DNA of 64,000 nt from positions 62,001-126,000 of the forward strand of contig CAJUKZ010000001.1 in the NCBI GenBank assembly GCA_910586995.1. Reading direction: 5' to 3'. The position numbers were made by a program, and so were the translations under genes. Each line of letters begins with the position of its first letter. Position 1 is the stretch's first letter. This DNA comes from an uncultured Muribaculaceae bacterium. GTDB lineage: Bacteria > Bacteroidota > Bacteroidia > Bacteroidales > Muribaculaceae. Shown in pieces: positions 8,727-18,381 of this stretch. The notes under the pieces are model-generated. The model saw only the letters and a program-made list of their open reading frames with translations. It was not told the DNA's origin and searched no databases.

Positions 8727-10001
8727 ATGAACTACAGAATTTTTCCTCCCGACGGAATCATAGAATGCCGCATCGCTCCACCCGTGTCGAAAAGCCTGAG
8801 CAACCGCGCGCTTGTCATCAACGCTATTGCCGGCGCGCCTTCGCCCGGCGGACTTGCCATCTGCGACGACACACAGGCGATGATCAAAGCCATTGAGGAC
8901 GATAATAACGATTCCACAATCGACGTAGGCGCTTCAGGTACTGCGATGCGCTTTCTCACAGCTCTCATCGCAGCCACTCCGGGACGCACAGCAAGCATCG
9001 ACGGATGCGGACGCATGCGCAAAAGACCGATAGGCCCGTTGGTGGACGCACTGCGCTCGCTCGGTGCGTCTATAGAATATTCAGGAGAGGAAGGATTCCC
9101 ACCGCTCAGAATCTCAGGCACACGCCTCCGCGGCGGAGAGATCAGCATGGCAGCCGACGTGTCGTCTCAGTTCATCTCCGCATTGATGCTTGTAGCGCCA
9201 TCGGCTGAAAGCCCTCTCACAATCAATTTCGATGGAGATCCGGTGTCGGGAAGCTATGTGACAATGACGGCAGAACTCATGCGCCGCCAGGGAATAGATG
9301 TCGAGACTTCTCCTGTATCCGTGACAGTATGCCCAGGGAAATACACACCCGTGGAATCTGTGGACGAGGCCGACTGGTCGGCCGCATCATATTGGTACGA
9401 GATAGCTGCACTATCTGCCGGATGGATCGAGCTCGAAGGCCTGTCGGCATATAGTCTACAGCCAGACAGACACGTGACCAACATATTCGCAGACCTATGT
9501 GTGGATACCGACTGGAACGACGACGGCACAGCCTCACTGAACCCTAACCCCGATCAAGCCCCGAGGCTCAATATAGACCTCACAGACAATCCCGACTTGG
9601 CGCCCACGTTGGCCGTGACATGCTGCATGCTCGGAATACCATTCACGTTCACCGGCCTGTCGACACTACGCATAAAGGAGACCGACAGGCTTTCCGCCCT
9701 GTGTTCCGAACTGCTAAAAATCAGCTTTATAGCAGAGGCCGACGACAAAGGCATCCTCTCCTGGGGTGGAATGCGCGGACCTGTGCGCTCAATACCCTCT
9801 ATCGACACATTCGGCGATCACCGCATGGCCATGTCGTTCGCACCCGTAAGCATATTCTGTCCCGGCATAGAGATCCGCGATGCCGAAGTTGTGGAAAAAT
9901 CATATCCCGGGTTCTGGGACGATCTGCGCTCCGCAGGCTTCATCGTTGTGGACTCTGATAATATCCCCGAGGAATTGAGACATATAATCGAGGAACAATG
10001 A
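8727..10001 (+). CDS. aroA: 3-phosphoshikimate 1-carboxyvinyltransferase (EPSP synthase)
   Basis: Adds the enolpyruvyl group of PEP to shikimate-3-phosphate, the sixth step of the shikimate pathway. The 424-residue protein shows PPVSKSLSNRALVINAIAG (substrate-binding Lys/Ser/Arg), DVGASGTAMRFLTALIA (the N-x-G-T-A-x-R region, here G-A-S-G-T-A-M-R) and the C-terminal TFGDHRMAMSFA and SYPGFWDDL. The sequence is of the divergent Bacteroidetes type. Its stop overlaps the next ATG by 4 bp (ATGA). Confidence 0.95.
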   Translation: MNYRIFPPDGIIECRIAPPVSKSLSNRALVINAIAGAPSPGGLAICDDTQAMIKAIEDDNNDSTIDVGASGTAMRFLTALIAATPGRTASIDGCGRMRKRPIGPLVDALRSLGASIEYSGEEGFPPLRISGTRLRGGEISMAADVSSQFISALMLVAPSAESPLTINFDGDPVSGSYVTMTAELMRRQGIDVETSPVSVTVCPGKYTPVESVDEADWSAASYWYEIAALSAGWIELEGLSAYSLQPDRHVTNIFADLCVDTDWNDDGTASLNPNPDQAPRLNIDLTDNPDLAPTLAVTCCMLGIPFTFTGLSTLRIKETDRLSALCSELLKISFIAEADDKGILSWGGMRGPVRSIPSIDTFGDHRMAMSFAPVSIFCPGIEIRDAEVVEKSYPGFWDDLRSAGFIVVDSDNIPEELRHIIEEQ

Positions 10002-10441
10002 TACCGGCTCTATTCATATTGGTTGCCCTTGTGACGGTAGGAACATTGCTATATATACTCCACCGCATCCAGGACGCACGCATGTCCCGGAAAGCCCCCT
10101 CCGATCAGGACAAGCCTGAGTCTGAAACGGTGGCTGAAACCGACGACAGCGAATGCTGCGGCATGCACATCACATGCGAGAAAGACTCGCTGCTGGCAGC
10201 CGTAAGCCGAAAAATCGAATATTACGACGATGAGGAGCTTGACGCCTATGCAGGCCGCAAAGCCGACGAATACTCCGACTCCGAGATAGAGCAATTCCGC
10301 GACGTGCTGCTGACACTGCTGCCGCAGGACATCGCCGGCTGGGGGCGAAGCCTGCAATTGCGCGGCATAACCCTACCCTACGACGTGCGCGAGGAACTGC
10401 TGATGATCGTAGCCGAACAACGCCGCGCCGCCACACGATAA
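9998..10441 (+). CDS. Small membrane-anchored acidic protein, conserved-looking
   Basis: A 147-residue protein with one N-terminal membrane segment (IPALFILVALVTVGTLLYIL), a short acidic linker rich in Ser, Glu and Asp, a CCGMHITCEKDSLL stretch with three Cys, and a helical domain of about 90 residues (YYDDEELDAYAG, then LLTLLPQDIAGWGRSLQLRGITLP). I recall similar proteins in Bacteroidetes, sometimes labelled phospholipase without visible support; I see no lipase motif. It overlaps aroA by ATGA and lies 15 bp before the ABC permease. Confidence 0.7.
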   Translation: MIPALFILVALVTVGTLLYILHRIQDARMSRKAPSDQDKPESETVAETDDSECCGMHITCEKDSLLAAVSRKIEYYDDEELDAYAGRKADEYSDSEIEQFRDVLLTLLPQDIAGWGRSLQLRGITLPYDVREELLMIVAEQRRAATR

Positions 10442-10456
10442 ACGACTTCCCTACCT

Positions 10457-11278
10457 ATGATAGAATATTTCCAGTACCCTTTTTTCCGATATGCGCTTTA
10501 TGGCATTCTCATTATCAGTGTGGCAGCAGCAATCATCGGAAGCTACGTCATCACCCGCAGGCTCGTAGCCATCTCCGGAGGTGTGACACACGCCTGCTTC
10601 GGCGGCCTCGGACTCGGCTATTACCTGGGTATAAATCCCATTGCAGGAGCGGCAGTCTTCGCCATAGCCTCATCGGTGGGCGTGGAATGGCTTTCGTCAA
10701 GGGTGCGTGTGCGCGAGGATTCGGCCATAGCCGTAATCTGGGCCGTGGGTATGGCCATAGGTGTGCTGTTCGTGTTCCTGACACCGGGCTATGTGCCTGA
10801 ACTGAACAGCTTTCTGTTCGGCAACATACTTAACATCTCCACTTTGGATCTTATAGCCTCCGGAATATATCTCGCAGTGTTGCTAACATTCTTCTGCTGT
10901 TTCTACAATCGCATCGTGGCCTGCGCCTTCGACCGCGATTTCGCCACTGTCAGCGGACTTCATGTCAAGTTCATCACCTATACCATGACCGTGCTGACAG
11001 CCATATGCATTGTCCTGACCATCCGCCTTGTAGGCATAATGCTGCTTATGTCGATGCTAACGCTGCCTCAGATGGTGGCCGAGACGCTCTGCCGGCGCTT
11101 CCGTAGCATGATAATCGTTTCAGTGGTGGTTTCGGTGGTCTGCTGTGTGGCCGGACTGCTTGCCGGGGCAGCTATAGACGTGCCTTGCTCTGCCACTATC
11201 GTGATAATCACGGCTGCCGTGTTTGCTGCCGCCAAGATATTCGCATTCGCAAGACTCCGGCTCTCTGATCCGGACTGA
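10457..11278 (+). CDS. Metal ABC transporter permease (ZnuB/MntB family)
   Basis: Inner-membrane permease of an ABC-3 family importer for Zn2+, Mn2+ or Fe2+. The 273-residue protein has about eight hydrophobic segments and the family features GSYVITRRLVAISGGVTHACFGGLGLG (loop between first helices) and RLVGIMLLMSMLTLPQMVAE (coupling helix region). The ATPase and binding-protein partners are not in the window, so it either pairs with distant genes or is an orphan. Metal specificity cannot be read from the sequence. Confidence 0.88.
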   Translation: MIEYFQYPFFRYALYGILIISVAAAIIGSYVITRRLVAISGGVTHACFGGLGLGYYLGINPIAGAAVFAIASSVGVEWLSSRVRVREDSAIAVIWAVGMAIGVLFVFLTPGYVPELNSFLFGNILNISTLDLIASGIYLAVLLTFFCCFYNRIVACAFDRDFATVSGLHVKFITYTMTVLTAICIVLTIRLVGIMLLMSMLTLPQMVAETLCRRFRSMIIVSVVVSVVCCVAGLLAGAAIDVPCSATIVIITAAVFAAAKIFAFARLRLSDPD

Positions 11279-11295
11279 CTCAGTATATACACAGA

Positions 11296-11340
11296 CAGCG
11301 GCGGATATGTGTCTTATTCGATGACATATATCCGCCGCTG
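11296..11340. terminator. Bidirectional terminator-like hairpin
   Basis: The arm cagcggcggatat pairs with atatccgccgctg, and the stem extends to about 18 bp with a G-U pair and a 9-base loop. It sits between the convergent permease and purB genes. A T-rich run follows on the plus side only weakly. Confidence 0.7.
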
Positions 11341-11361
11341 CCTGTTATTATTCCGGAAAAA

Positions 11362-12705
11362 TCAATATCCGGTATAAGTGTGCGGTGAGAGCCGATGCAG
11401 TTCCTCACGCACGCTGTCCGATACCTCGAGTGTGTCGATAAATGCGGCTATGCTCTCGGCGGTGACAGCCTCATTGGTACGTGTAAGCTGCTTGAGCGTT
11501 TCATAAGGATGCGGATAACCCTCGCGGCGCAATATCGTCTGTATACCTTCGGCCACAACGCTCCACATCGAATCAAGATCGCGGTTGATGGCCTCTCGGT
11601 TGAGCAACAGTTTATTAAGACCCTTCAATGTGCTTGCCACAGCTATGAGTCCGTGGGCCAGAGGCACACCAACGTTGCGCAACACGGTGGAGTCGGTAAG
11701 GTCGCGCTGCAGTCGCGACACAGGCAGCTTTGTGGACAAGTGACCAAGGATCGCGTTAGCTATACCTAAGTTGCCTTCCGAATTCTCGAAGTCTATGGGG
11801 TTCACCTTGTGGGGCATTGCCGACGAACCTACCTCACCTGCCTTTATCTTCTGCTTGAAGTACTCCATAGATATATACATCCACATGTCGCGATCAAGGT
11901 CAAGGATAATGGTATTGATACGGCGCAGTGCGTCGAACAGCGCAGCCAGATTGTCGTAGTTTGAGATCTGAGTGGTCAGAGACTCGCGCTTGATGCCGAG
12001 GCGTTCGTCGAGGAACTTGGCCGCGAACTCACGCCAGTCAATGTCGGGATATGCAACCCGGTGGGCATTGAAGTTGCCGGTAGCACCACCGAACTTTCCG
12101 CTGATGCGCACGTTGTCAAGAGCCTCGATCTGCTTACGCAGGCGGTATGCGAAGACACCTATTTCCTTTCCAAGATGTGTGGGAGACGCGGGCTGTCCAT
12201 GTGTCTTGGCAAGCATAGGCAGTCCCTGCCACTGCTGGGCGCGTTCTTCAAGATGACTCAGCAACTCGTCGAGCGCCGGACGGTAGACCTCGGCTATAGC
12301 CTCCTTTATGGACAGAGGCACAGCAGTGTTGTTTATGTCCTGCGACGTAAGGCCGAAATGAATGAATTCCTTATAGGCTTCAAGGCCCATAGCATCGAAT
12401 TTCTCCTTTATGAAGTACTCCACGGCCTTGACATCGTGGTTTGTCACCGACTCTATATCCTTGATCCGCTGTGCGTCCGCAAGCGTGAAATCAAGATATA
12501 CGTTGCGCAGTGCATCCACCGTCTCACGGCTCGCTGAGGCGAGTTGCGGCAGACCCAGGTCGTAGAGAGCGATGAAATATTCCACCTCCACACGCACACG
12601 ATAGCGTATAAGGGCATATTCCGAAAAGTATTCGTCGAGATTCTCGCATTTCGCGCGGTAGCGGCCATCAATAGGCGATATGGCCGTGAGCTGACTCAGT
12701 TGCAT
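11362..12705 (-). CDS. purB: Adenylosuccinate lyase
   Basis: Cleaves SAICAR and adenylosuccinate in purine synthesis, releasing fumarate. The 447-residue protein belongs to the longer (E. coli-like) branch. Visible motifs are TSQDINNTAVPL, AKTHGQPASPTHLGKE (catalytic His region), the fumarase/aspartase signature SSAMPHKVNPIDFENSEGN (flexible catalytic loop) and a C-terminal LTRTNEAVTAES. It stands alone on the minus strand with its own consensus promoter. Confidence 0.97.
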   Translation of the reverse strand: MQLSQLTAISPIDGRYRAKCENLDEYFSEYALIRYRVRVEVEYFIALYDLGLPQLASASRETVDALRNVYLDFTLADAQRIKDIESVTNHDVKAVEYFIKEKFDAMGLEAYKEFIHFGLTSQDINNTAVPLSIKEAIAEVYRPALDELLSHLEERAQQWQGLPMLAKTHGQPASPTHLGKEIGVFAYRLRKQIEALDNVRISGKFGGATGNFNAHRVAYPDIDWREFAAKFLDERLGIKRESLTTQISNYDNLAALFDALRRINTIILDLDRDMWMYISMEYFKQKIKAGEVGSSAMPHKVNPIDFENSEGNLGIANAILGHLSTKLPVSRLQRDLTDSTVLRNVGVPLAHGLIAVASTLKGLNKLLLNREAINRDLDSMWSVVAEGIQTILRREGYPHPYETLKQLTRTNEAVTAESIAAFIDTLEVSDSVREELHRLSPHTYTGY

Positions 12706-12739
12706 GTGTCTATAAACTTATGTGTTTGTGAATGATGCG

Positions 12740-12771
12740 CAAATTTAGCGAAAAACACACGATTGAGCAAA
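12740..12771 (-). promoter_or_regulatory. Promoter for purB
   Basis: Minus-strand TTTG (12771-12768), a 20-base spacer and TAAATTTG (12747-12740). It gives a leader of about 30 bases before the purB ATG at 12705. Confidence 0.75.
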
Positions 12772-12885
12772 TCCACGGATTTTCTAATAATACAGATTAT
12801 CTCACTTTTCAACAAAATATCTATCATATCGCATTTTATACTGAGTGATTAACGAAATTACATAATCATCCTAAACATTAATGCT

Positions 12886-12969
12886 ATGAATAGACGATTT
12901 TATTTAATTAAATTATCCGTTATTTCCTTTTTTTTAATCTTTATATCCGAATTTATAAATTTAGAGTAA
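12886..12969 (+). pseudogene. Truncated duplicate of the start of the downstream protease gene
   Basis: An ATG here opens a 27-codon reading frame starting MNRRFYLIKLSVISFF and ending in TAA. The 13063 gene starts MERRFYLILLTIISFC. The DNA around both starts is also alike: cataatcatc upstream and agacgattttatttaatt across codons 3-8. It looks like a duplicated leader and signal-peptide segment whose body was lost, or a short leader peptide. The rest of the 12706-13062 gap is AT-rich; beyond the purB promoter I see nothing else in it. Confidence 0.6.
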
Positions 12970-13062
12970 ATTTATTTGCATTTCAAAAATATAGTTACTA
13001 TATTGCGGGAAATACCGAGAATTATAGAAAAAACACATAATCATCATTAAAACAACAAAGCT

Positions 13063-15675
13063 ATGGAAAGACGATTTTATTTAATTCTATTAACTATTAT
13101 TTCTTTTTGCTTTGTAAAAATTAATGCAGAAGAAGTAAGTCAACAACAAGCTTTCGAAATTGTCAGCAAATTGTTTGAGGGACAAGGTGTGGACTATTAT
13201 ACGATAACCGCTAAAGACAACAGCGATATTGATAAATGGATGTTTTTCATAGATATGATACCATCCGCTCTTTGGAGTCATCCATGCTATGTCGTCAAAT
13301 ATCCTAAAACAGGCCATGTACAAGAGGATGCTTTTGAAAAAGCCCAATATTCTTTTCCTCCTGAGGAATATGAGTATACCCCATATCAGATCAATAGTAC
13401 ACATAATGAAGACTTAGACCCCAATTTCATTATAGCCGAGCCTGTTCCATCCCGTGGAAATAGTGAACAGAATGCAAATGAAGCAAAACGTACATATGCT
13501 TTGATTGTTGGGGGAGCAACAATAACAGGCACTGAAGAAAAAGACACCTTCGATCATGACTGTAAATTTTTTTATCAAACATTAGTTAAGACTTACAAAG
13601 TACCTAAAAATAATGTATATACGCTTTTACATCAGGCTGTATATGGCAATTCCACCGACCTAAAAGACTTAGATGGAGATTATATCGGAGACGTAAATGA
13701 CCGCTCAACATTGGTCAATATTCAAAACTATATTGATTCATTGAATGTCAAACTCAATCCAAACGACAATCTATTCATATTTATTTCATCACATGGACAC
13801 GAACCCACATCCAATGGTTGTGGCCTGTATATCAACAACCAATATTTATATGCTGACAAATTTATGCAATGGTTAAACCCAATTTTGGATAATCACGTAA
13901 ATGTTACTGTAATTTTAGGTGCATGTTATTCAAAGTATTTTGCGGATAGACTTAATCATCCATATTGCGTTGCTTTAGCATCTTCTGATGGATTGGCCAT
14001 TGGAATAAAGGACGGATTGAATTATTTTCCGTTCTATATTACTCACGCATTAAACGGGAAGAATATCCTCGGGTCTGATTACGTAGACGCGGACTATAAC
14101 AAAGACTCATATATTTCTATCCTTGAGGCGTTTGAATATGCTTACAATAATTTAGATGGAGTAGCACTGGCAAACAAGGATGGTAAAACCGTATACATGC
14201 ATCCATACCTTACACCTAACCAGGAGGACTTAGCCGGCATGATTGCAGTAAATCGAGTCCCGTCTGTACTTAAAATAAGTACTGCTCCGAACGATAAACT
14301 TTTAACTGATGGTATTTATTGGAACAGTCCTGATATATGGCTCAGGCGCAACGCAGATGGAAAAGAAGACCACCAATACATACCACTACAAGGGAACAAT
14401 CGAGCATGGGTAAATGTCAGAATTACTAATGACGGAAGCAAGTATGACTCTGGAAAGACATTGCGTCTTTATTGGGCTCAAGCAACATCTATGATTAACT
14501 CGTATCTATTCAACGGTAATGGCACTTATTACGACACCGAACCATTTGGAGGCCATTTGGCAGACATAAAGCTAACGGATATCAGTCCAAATTCGTCAAA
14601 AGTTTACTCTACATGTCTGAATATTCCAGATGAGTTATCAAAAAGCACGACACTTCCGGAGTTCCACCAATACACAATCTATGCTGCAATTGTCGACGAC
14701 AACAATCTTGATAAAGACCCATCTTTGGACATAAACAAATTCTCTGGCACAGCACAATCGACATACACCATTATTGAACAAACTGACACAGTCCGTTCAA
14801 CTGCTATGTTCTTTTACAACCCTGTAGATGAGGAAAAATCTTACAAACTCAAATTTCATTGGCGCGACGAAAATTCAAAAAATTTGTTCAAACATGCAAA
14901 TGTAACTGTAGATATGTCTCCAACTGTTTATCGAGCTTGGGAAAGAGGTCGTAATTGCACAAGGGCTGTTGCAAGTAGTGATTATAGTCCATATGCAACT
15001 GAAATGACCGAAGACTTCAGTGAGTACTCAAAAATAATAATGAGTCCCTATGGAATTGGGAGAATATCTTTTATATTCAACTTTTATGATGCAACAGGTA
15101 CAAGAGAAAATTATACATTTGATATAGTACAGACAGACGATAACGACAATATTCTTGGCGGACAAACCATCAATCTAACTCCCCCACAAAAGAGCTTCGA
15201 AGCAATCCCAATTGATTCCTTGATTTGGGGTGGTGGAATCGGAACAATAAATCCTGATCCTGATTTCCCATTCTTACCAACTTGGTATAACTCCAAAAAT
15301 CAAAAGGTGTCAACCGGTCGTACACTTCAATTGAAGCCTGAAAATTGCAATGACACCTACCGCATAGTTGCAATTACTCCAGAGGGTGAACTTATGGATA
15401 ACGAAGTTAGAGTTTCTGTAGATTTCGGAATCAAATATATCTCATATGACGAAAGTTTCTCAAACGGAATCAATATTATAATGCACGAGACTCCGGTTAG
15501 TGGATACAACTTGACATTGACATCGATTGCTAACGGTAACATAATATATTCAAAAGAATTATCAATGGATGAAAAGGACATCAATATACCGACATATTAT
15601 CTACAATCTGGAGTATATTTATTGACTTGTACCCTAAACGGAGAAGTAATAGACACGTATAAATTTTCAAAATAA
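13063..15675 (+). CDS. Caspase/legumain-like (clan CD) secreted protease with T9SS sorting domain
   Basis: An 870-residue exported protein. Residues 1-22 are a signal peptide. About 24-100 (VSQQQAFEIVSKLFEG onward) resembles the Spi/C10-type propeptide seen before Bacteroidales cysteine proteases. About 155-360 is a clan CD protease-like domain (YALIVGG strand, then ISSHGHEP with His244 and VILGACYS with Cys288, the expected His-Cys dyad), closest in feel to family C13. The middle is beta-rich. The last 80 residues, ending in SGVYLLTCTLNGEVIDTYKF, are a type A Por/T9SS sorting domain. So it is probably carried across the outer membrane and anchored or released. The substrate is unknown. It heads a group with two leucine-rich lipoproteins, 10 bp apart from the first. 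Confidence 0.8.
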   Translation: MERRFYLILLTIISFCFVKINAEEVSQQQAFEIVSKLFEGQGVDYYTITAKDNSDIDKWMFFIDMIPSALWSHPCYVVKYPKTGHVQEDAFEKAQYSFPPEEYEYTPYQINSTHNEDLDPNFIIAEPVPSRGNSEQNANEAKRTYALIVGGATITGTEEKDTFDHDCKFFYQTLVKTYKVPKNNVYTLLHQAVYGNSTDLKDLDGDYIGDVNDRSTLVNIQNYIDSLNVKLNPNDNLFIFISSHGHEPTSNGCGLYINNQYLYADKFMQWLNPILDNHVNVTVILGACYSKYFADRLNHPYCVALASSDGLAIGIKDGLNYFPFYITHALNGKNILGSDYVDADYNKDSYISILEAFEYAYNNLDGVALANKDGKTVYMHPYLTPNQEDLAGMIAVNRVPSVLKISTAPNDKLLTDGIYWNSPDIWLRRNADGKEDHQYIPLQGNNRAWVNVRITNDGSKYDSGKTLRLYWAQATSMINSYLFNGNGTYYDTEPFGGHLADIKLTDISPNSSKVYSTCLNIPDELSKSTTLPEFHQYTIYAAIVDDNNLDKDPSLDINKFSGTAQSTYTIIEQTDTVRSTAMFFYNPVDEEKSYKLKFHWRDENSKNLFKHANVTVDMSPTVYRAWERGRNCTRAVASSDYSPYATEMTEDFSEYSKIIMSPYGIGRISFIFNFYDATGTRENYTFDIVQTDDNDNILGGQTINLTPPQKSFEAIPIDSLIWGGGIGTINPDPDFPFLPTWYNSKNQKVSTGRTLQLKPENCNDTYRIVAITPEGELMDNEVRVSVDFGIKYISYDESFSNGINIIMHETPVSGYNLTLTSIANGNIIYSKELSMDEKDINIPTYYLQSGVYLLTCTLNGEVIDTYKFSK

Positions 15676-15685
15676 ATATCATCCA

Positions 15686-16828
15686 ATGAAACGTCCATTT
15701 AAATTAAAGACTTTTTTATCCGTATTGCAGGTGTGCGTTGTCGTACTTTCGGTTTGTTCATGCAGCAATTCCGATGAGCCGGAATCACCTGAGCCGAGAA
15801 CCCTCTCCATGTATCTCGACGGTACTGTCTATTCCAAGGGAGTACTGACCGATGGTGAAGGTATCTTCGAAGATTATTACGAGCTATCAAAGCAAGTTCC
15901 GGAGAACCCCGTATCGGTAACTCTTGAGAATGCCGGAACACTTTCGGATGCTCTCGCAGGCAAAACCGAAGGTATGGATGCTCTTAAAGTCAGCGGACCG
16001 ATGAACAAGGCGGATTTGAGATACGTAGCAGAATACGTAAAGCAGAACTACCTCATATCTCTTGATCTTAGCCTCGCACAGTTCAGTGACAATACCATTC
16101 CCGACAGAGCTATGGAAATAACAATCGGCAGAGAGTATTTCTCCTCCAATTCAATCGGAGAAATATGCGCCGGTCTGCCTGTATTCCACCTTATTTTGCC
16201 CAAAAATCTCCAGAAAATAGGTACTGCCGCTTTCGCGGGCCTTATGATTATGGATCTTGAGCTACCTGAAAGCCTAAAACACATAGGCAAATCTTGCTTC
16301 TTAGGAAACACAATCGGTGATGGCGAGCTTGTGATTCCAAACGGAGTGACGACCATTCCATCAGACGCATTTTGCAGTTACCAATATTCTGCTCAACCCG
16401 TACGCTCGCTCACTCGCATAGTGCTGCCACAGAGCGTGACCACAGTGGAAAATAATGCATTTCGATCGGTGCAGGCAAAAGAACTCGAATTAGGCAACGG
16501 TATCAAAGAAATCGGAGCATACGCATTCTTCAACAACCATGCAATTGAAATACTTGAACTCCCCTCCTCACTCAAGTCGATAGACAGTGGTGCTTTCGCC
16601 GACCTGTCGGCTCTTACAGATATATACAGCTATAATTCAACGCCTCCCGATGCAGAAAACTCATCGCCTTACCATAATGGAATCTATGCTTTCAACTGCT
16701 ATAACTCATCTTGCGTATATTGCAGTAATGTGTACCAGAGAATCACCCTTCATGTGCCGGCGGGTCGGCGAGACGCATACAGAGCAGCCCCGGTATGGAG
16801 TCAGTTCCAAAAGATTTCCGAACAGTAG
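15686..16828 (+). CDS. BspA-type leucine-rich repeat lipoprotein 1
   Basis: A 380-residue surface lipoprotein candidate. The signal ends in VCSC (Cys26), followed by an acidic Ser-Asn-Asp-Glu-Pro tether. A conserved stretch GKTEGMDALKVSGPMNKADLRY precedes several LRR_5/BspA repeats (LPKNLQKIGTAAFAG, LPESLKHIGKSCFLGN, IPNGVTTIPSDAFCS, ELGNGIKEIGAYAFFNN, LPSSLKSIDSGAFADL). The C-terminal Cys-rich segment (CYNSSCVYCSN) is followed by a TLHVPAGRRDAYRAAPVWSQF ending usual for this group. Such proteins often bind host or bacterial surface ligands; the ligand here is unknown. It lies 10 bp after the protease gene and 71 bp before its paralogue. Confidence 0.85.
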   Translation: MKRPFKLKTFLSVLQVCVVVLSVCSCSNSDEPESPEPRTLSMYLDGTVYSKGVLTDGEGIFEDYYELSKQVPENPVSVTLENAGTLSDALAGKTEGMDALKVSGPMNKADLRYVAEYVKQNYLISLDLSLAQFSDNTIPDRAMEITIGREYFSSNSIGEICAGLPVFHLILPKNLQKIGTAAFAGLMIMDLELPESLKHIGKSCFLGNTIGDGELVIPNGVTTIPSDAFCSYQYSAQPVRSLTRIVLPQSVTTVENNAFRSVQAKELELGNGIKEIGAYAFFNNHAIEILELPSSLKSIDSGAFADLSALTDIYSYNSTPPDAENSSPYHNGIYAFNCYNSSCVYCSNVYQRITLHVPAGRRDAYRAAPVWSQFQKISEQ

Positions 16829-16899
16829 GCACACAGTCATGACTTCCAAGAGCCTGTATAACGACAAATTCACTAACTTCAATATAAAACAGTAATATT

Positions 16900-18117
16900 A
16901 TGAATCTTACATTCAATCATATATTCAGATGGCTATTTGCATCTACTGTTATCTGCCTCCCCTCTTGCCATTCATCCAGTGTTGATGAACCGACTTTTCC
17001 CACTGATGACGAGTACCTGCTGAAAATAGATGAGATTGTATACACAGAAGGTATAAAGTATGAAATCTCGGATGCTATCAGTAAATTCTTCGCCTATGCA
17101 AATCAGTCTCCGGAAAATCATATAACCGTCACTCTTGAAAGCCCCGGGACATTGGAAAGTGTGCTGTCGGGAAAAACCGAAGGGATGGATGCCCTCACTG
17201 TCTCCGGCCCAATGGACAAAACCGACCTCAGGTATATATCCGACTATGCCGCCGGACATTATCTTATAAACCTCAACTTGAGCGAAGCTGAATTCAAGGA
17301 TAATAAAATCCCTGAGGAAGCAATGGTGCAGATTTCAAACACAACTGCAGAGAATGGACAAACGGTCGAGTATTGCATGCAATTGCCGATATTCCACCTC
17401 GTTCTACCAAAAAATATCAAAGAAATCGGAACTTCCGCTTTCGCCGGTCTTCTCCTGATGGATCTTGAAGTCCCAAAGACAGTCAATAAACTCGGTGAAT
17501 TCTGCTTCTTAGGCAATGCCATAGGCGAGGGGGAACTTATCATCCCGGACGGTGTGACTGTGATTCCCCGCTACGCTTTTTATTCCTATCTGCATGAGCA
17601 GATAAGACTTTCAACCTCGCCATGTTCGTCAGCCGGGACAAAAGATGCGATGAAACTACCGGCAAGTGCATCGGCTCGCGCCCTTGACCGCATCGTACTG
17701 CCATCGTCTGTGAAAAAGGTAGAGAATTTCGCCTTTACGAATTTGCAGGCAAAAAAGCTTGAGCTCGGCAACAAAATCGAAGAAATCTGGTATAACGCTT
17801 TTTCCAACAATAAAACTCTTGAAACTCTCATCCTGCCGCCATCACTAAAGGCAATCCACTCATCATGCTTCGCGCACCTTCCCGCACTGAAAGAAATCTA
17901 CACCAATAATCCGCAGCCGCCTTTTGCTGACTATTCTGGAGATAGGCTTCTTTGCGTGGAATGGATGGCTCCATATGCTTTCAATTGCGAAGATTCTTTC
18001 TGCGAAGATTGCGAGCACATGTACTCCGACGTAATTGTACATGTCCCTGATGGAAGCATAGAAGACTATTACTTTGCCAATGGCTGGCGAAATTTCGACA
18101 ACTTTTCCGAAATTTAG
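16900..18117 (+). CDS. BspA-type leucine-rich repeat lipoprotein 2 (paralogue)
   Basis: A 405-residue paralogue of the preceding gene, sharing the order of parts: lipobox LPSC (Cys23), GKTEGMDALTVSGPMDKTDLRY, the same LRR_5 repeats (LPKNIKEIGTSAFAGL, VPKTVNKLGEFCFLGN, IPDGVTVIPRYAFYS) and the same Cys-rich end (CEDSFCEDCEHMYSD). It differs by an insert of about 20 residues after RYAFYSYLHE. The tandem duplication is old enough for the two to have diverged over most of their length. It is the last gene before a strong terminator. Confidence 0.85.
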   Translation: MNLTFNHIFRWLFASTVICLPSCHSSSVDEPTFPTDDEYLLKIDEIVYTEGIKYEISDAISKFFAYANQSPENHITVTLESPGTLESVLSGKTEGMDALTVSGPMDKTDLRYISDYAAGHYLINLNLSEAEFKDNKIPEEAMVQISNTTAENGQTVEYCMQLPIFHLVLPKNIKEIGTSAFAGLLLMDLEVPKTVNKLGEFCFLGNAIGEGELIIPDGVTVIPRYAFYSYLHEQIRLSTSPCSSAGTKDAMKLPASASARALDRIVLPSSVKKVENFAFTNLQAKKLELGNKIEEIWYNAFSNNKTLETLILPPSLKAIHSSCFAHLPALKEIYTNNPQPPFADYSGDRLLCVEWMAPYAFNCEDSFCEDCEHMYSDVIVHVPDGSIEDYYFANGWRNFDNFSEI

Positions 18118-18139
18118 AGTAATAAGCTTCATAACCACT

Positions 18140-18178
18140 ATCGGGAGGGTGTGCCGGCATGCCCTCCCGATTTTTTTT
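18140..18178 (+). terminator. Rho-independent terminator
   Basis: atcgggaggg pairs with ccctcccgat around an 11-base loop and is followed by a run of eight T. It ends the protease/LRR transcript. Confidence 0.9.
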
Positions 18179-18279
18179 ACACAAGAGCTACATTGTATAT
18201 ATTTTTCTGAAAATACGTACACGTTACATAAATAAAGTTAAAGTTGACAAACAAAGGTGAATTACGGATTTTATTACAT

Positions 18280-18287
18280 AATTTTGG
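18280..18287 (+). promoter_or_regulatory. -7 box upstream of susC-like gene
   Basis: TAATTTTG matches the -7 consensus. No convincing -33 box is seen at the usual distance, as is common where an activator is needed. The leader to the ATG at 18382 would be about 90 bases. Confidence 0.45.
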
Positions 18288-18381
18288 CCATCGATTTATA
18301 CGCCGAAAATAAAAATCGGCTGATAACCACCAGGATGACATCAAATTAAGCAATATCAAAACCCAATCAAACCTATACACA

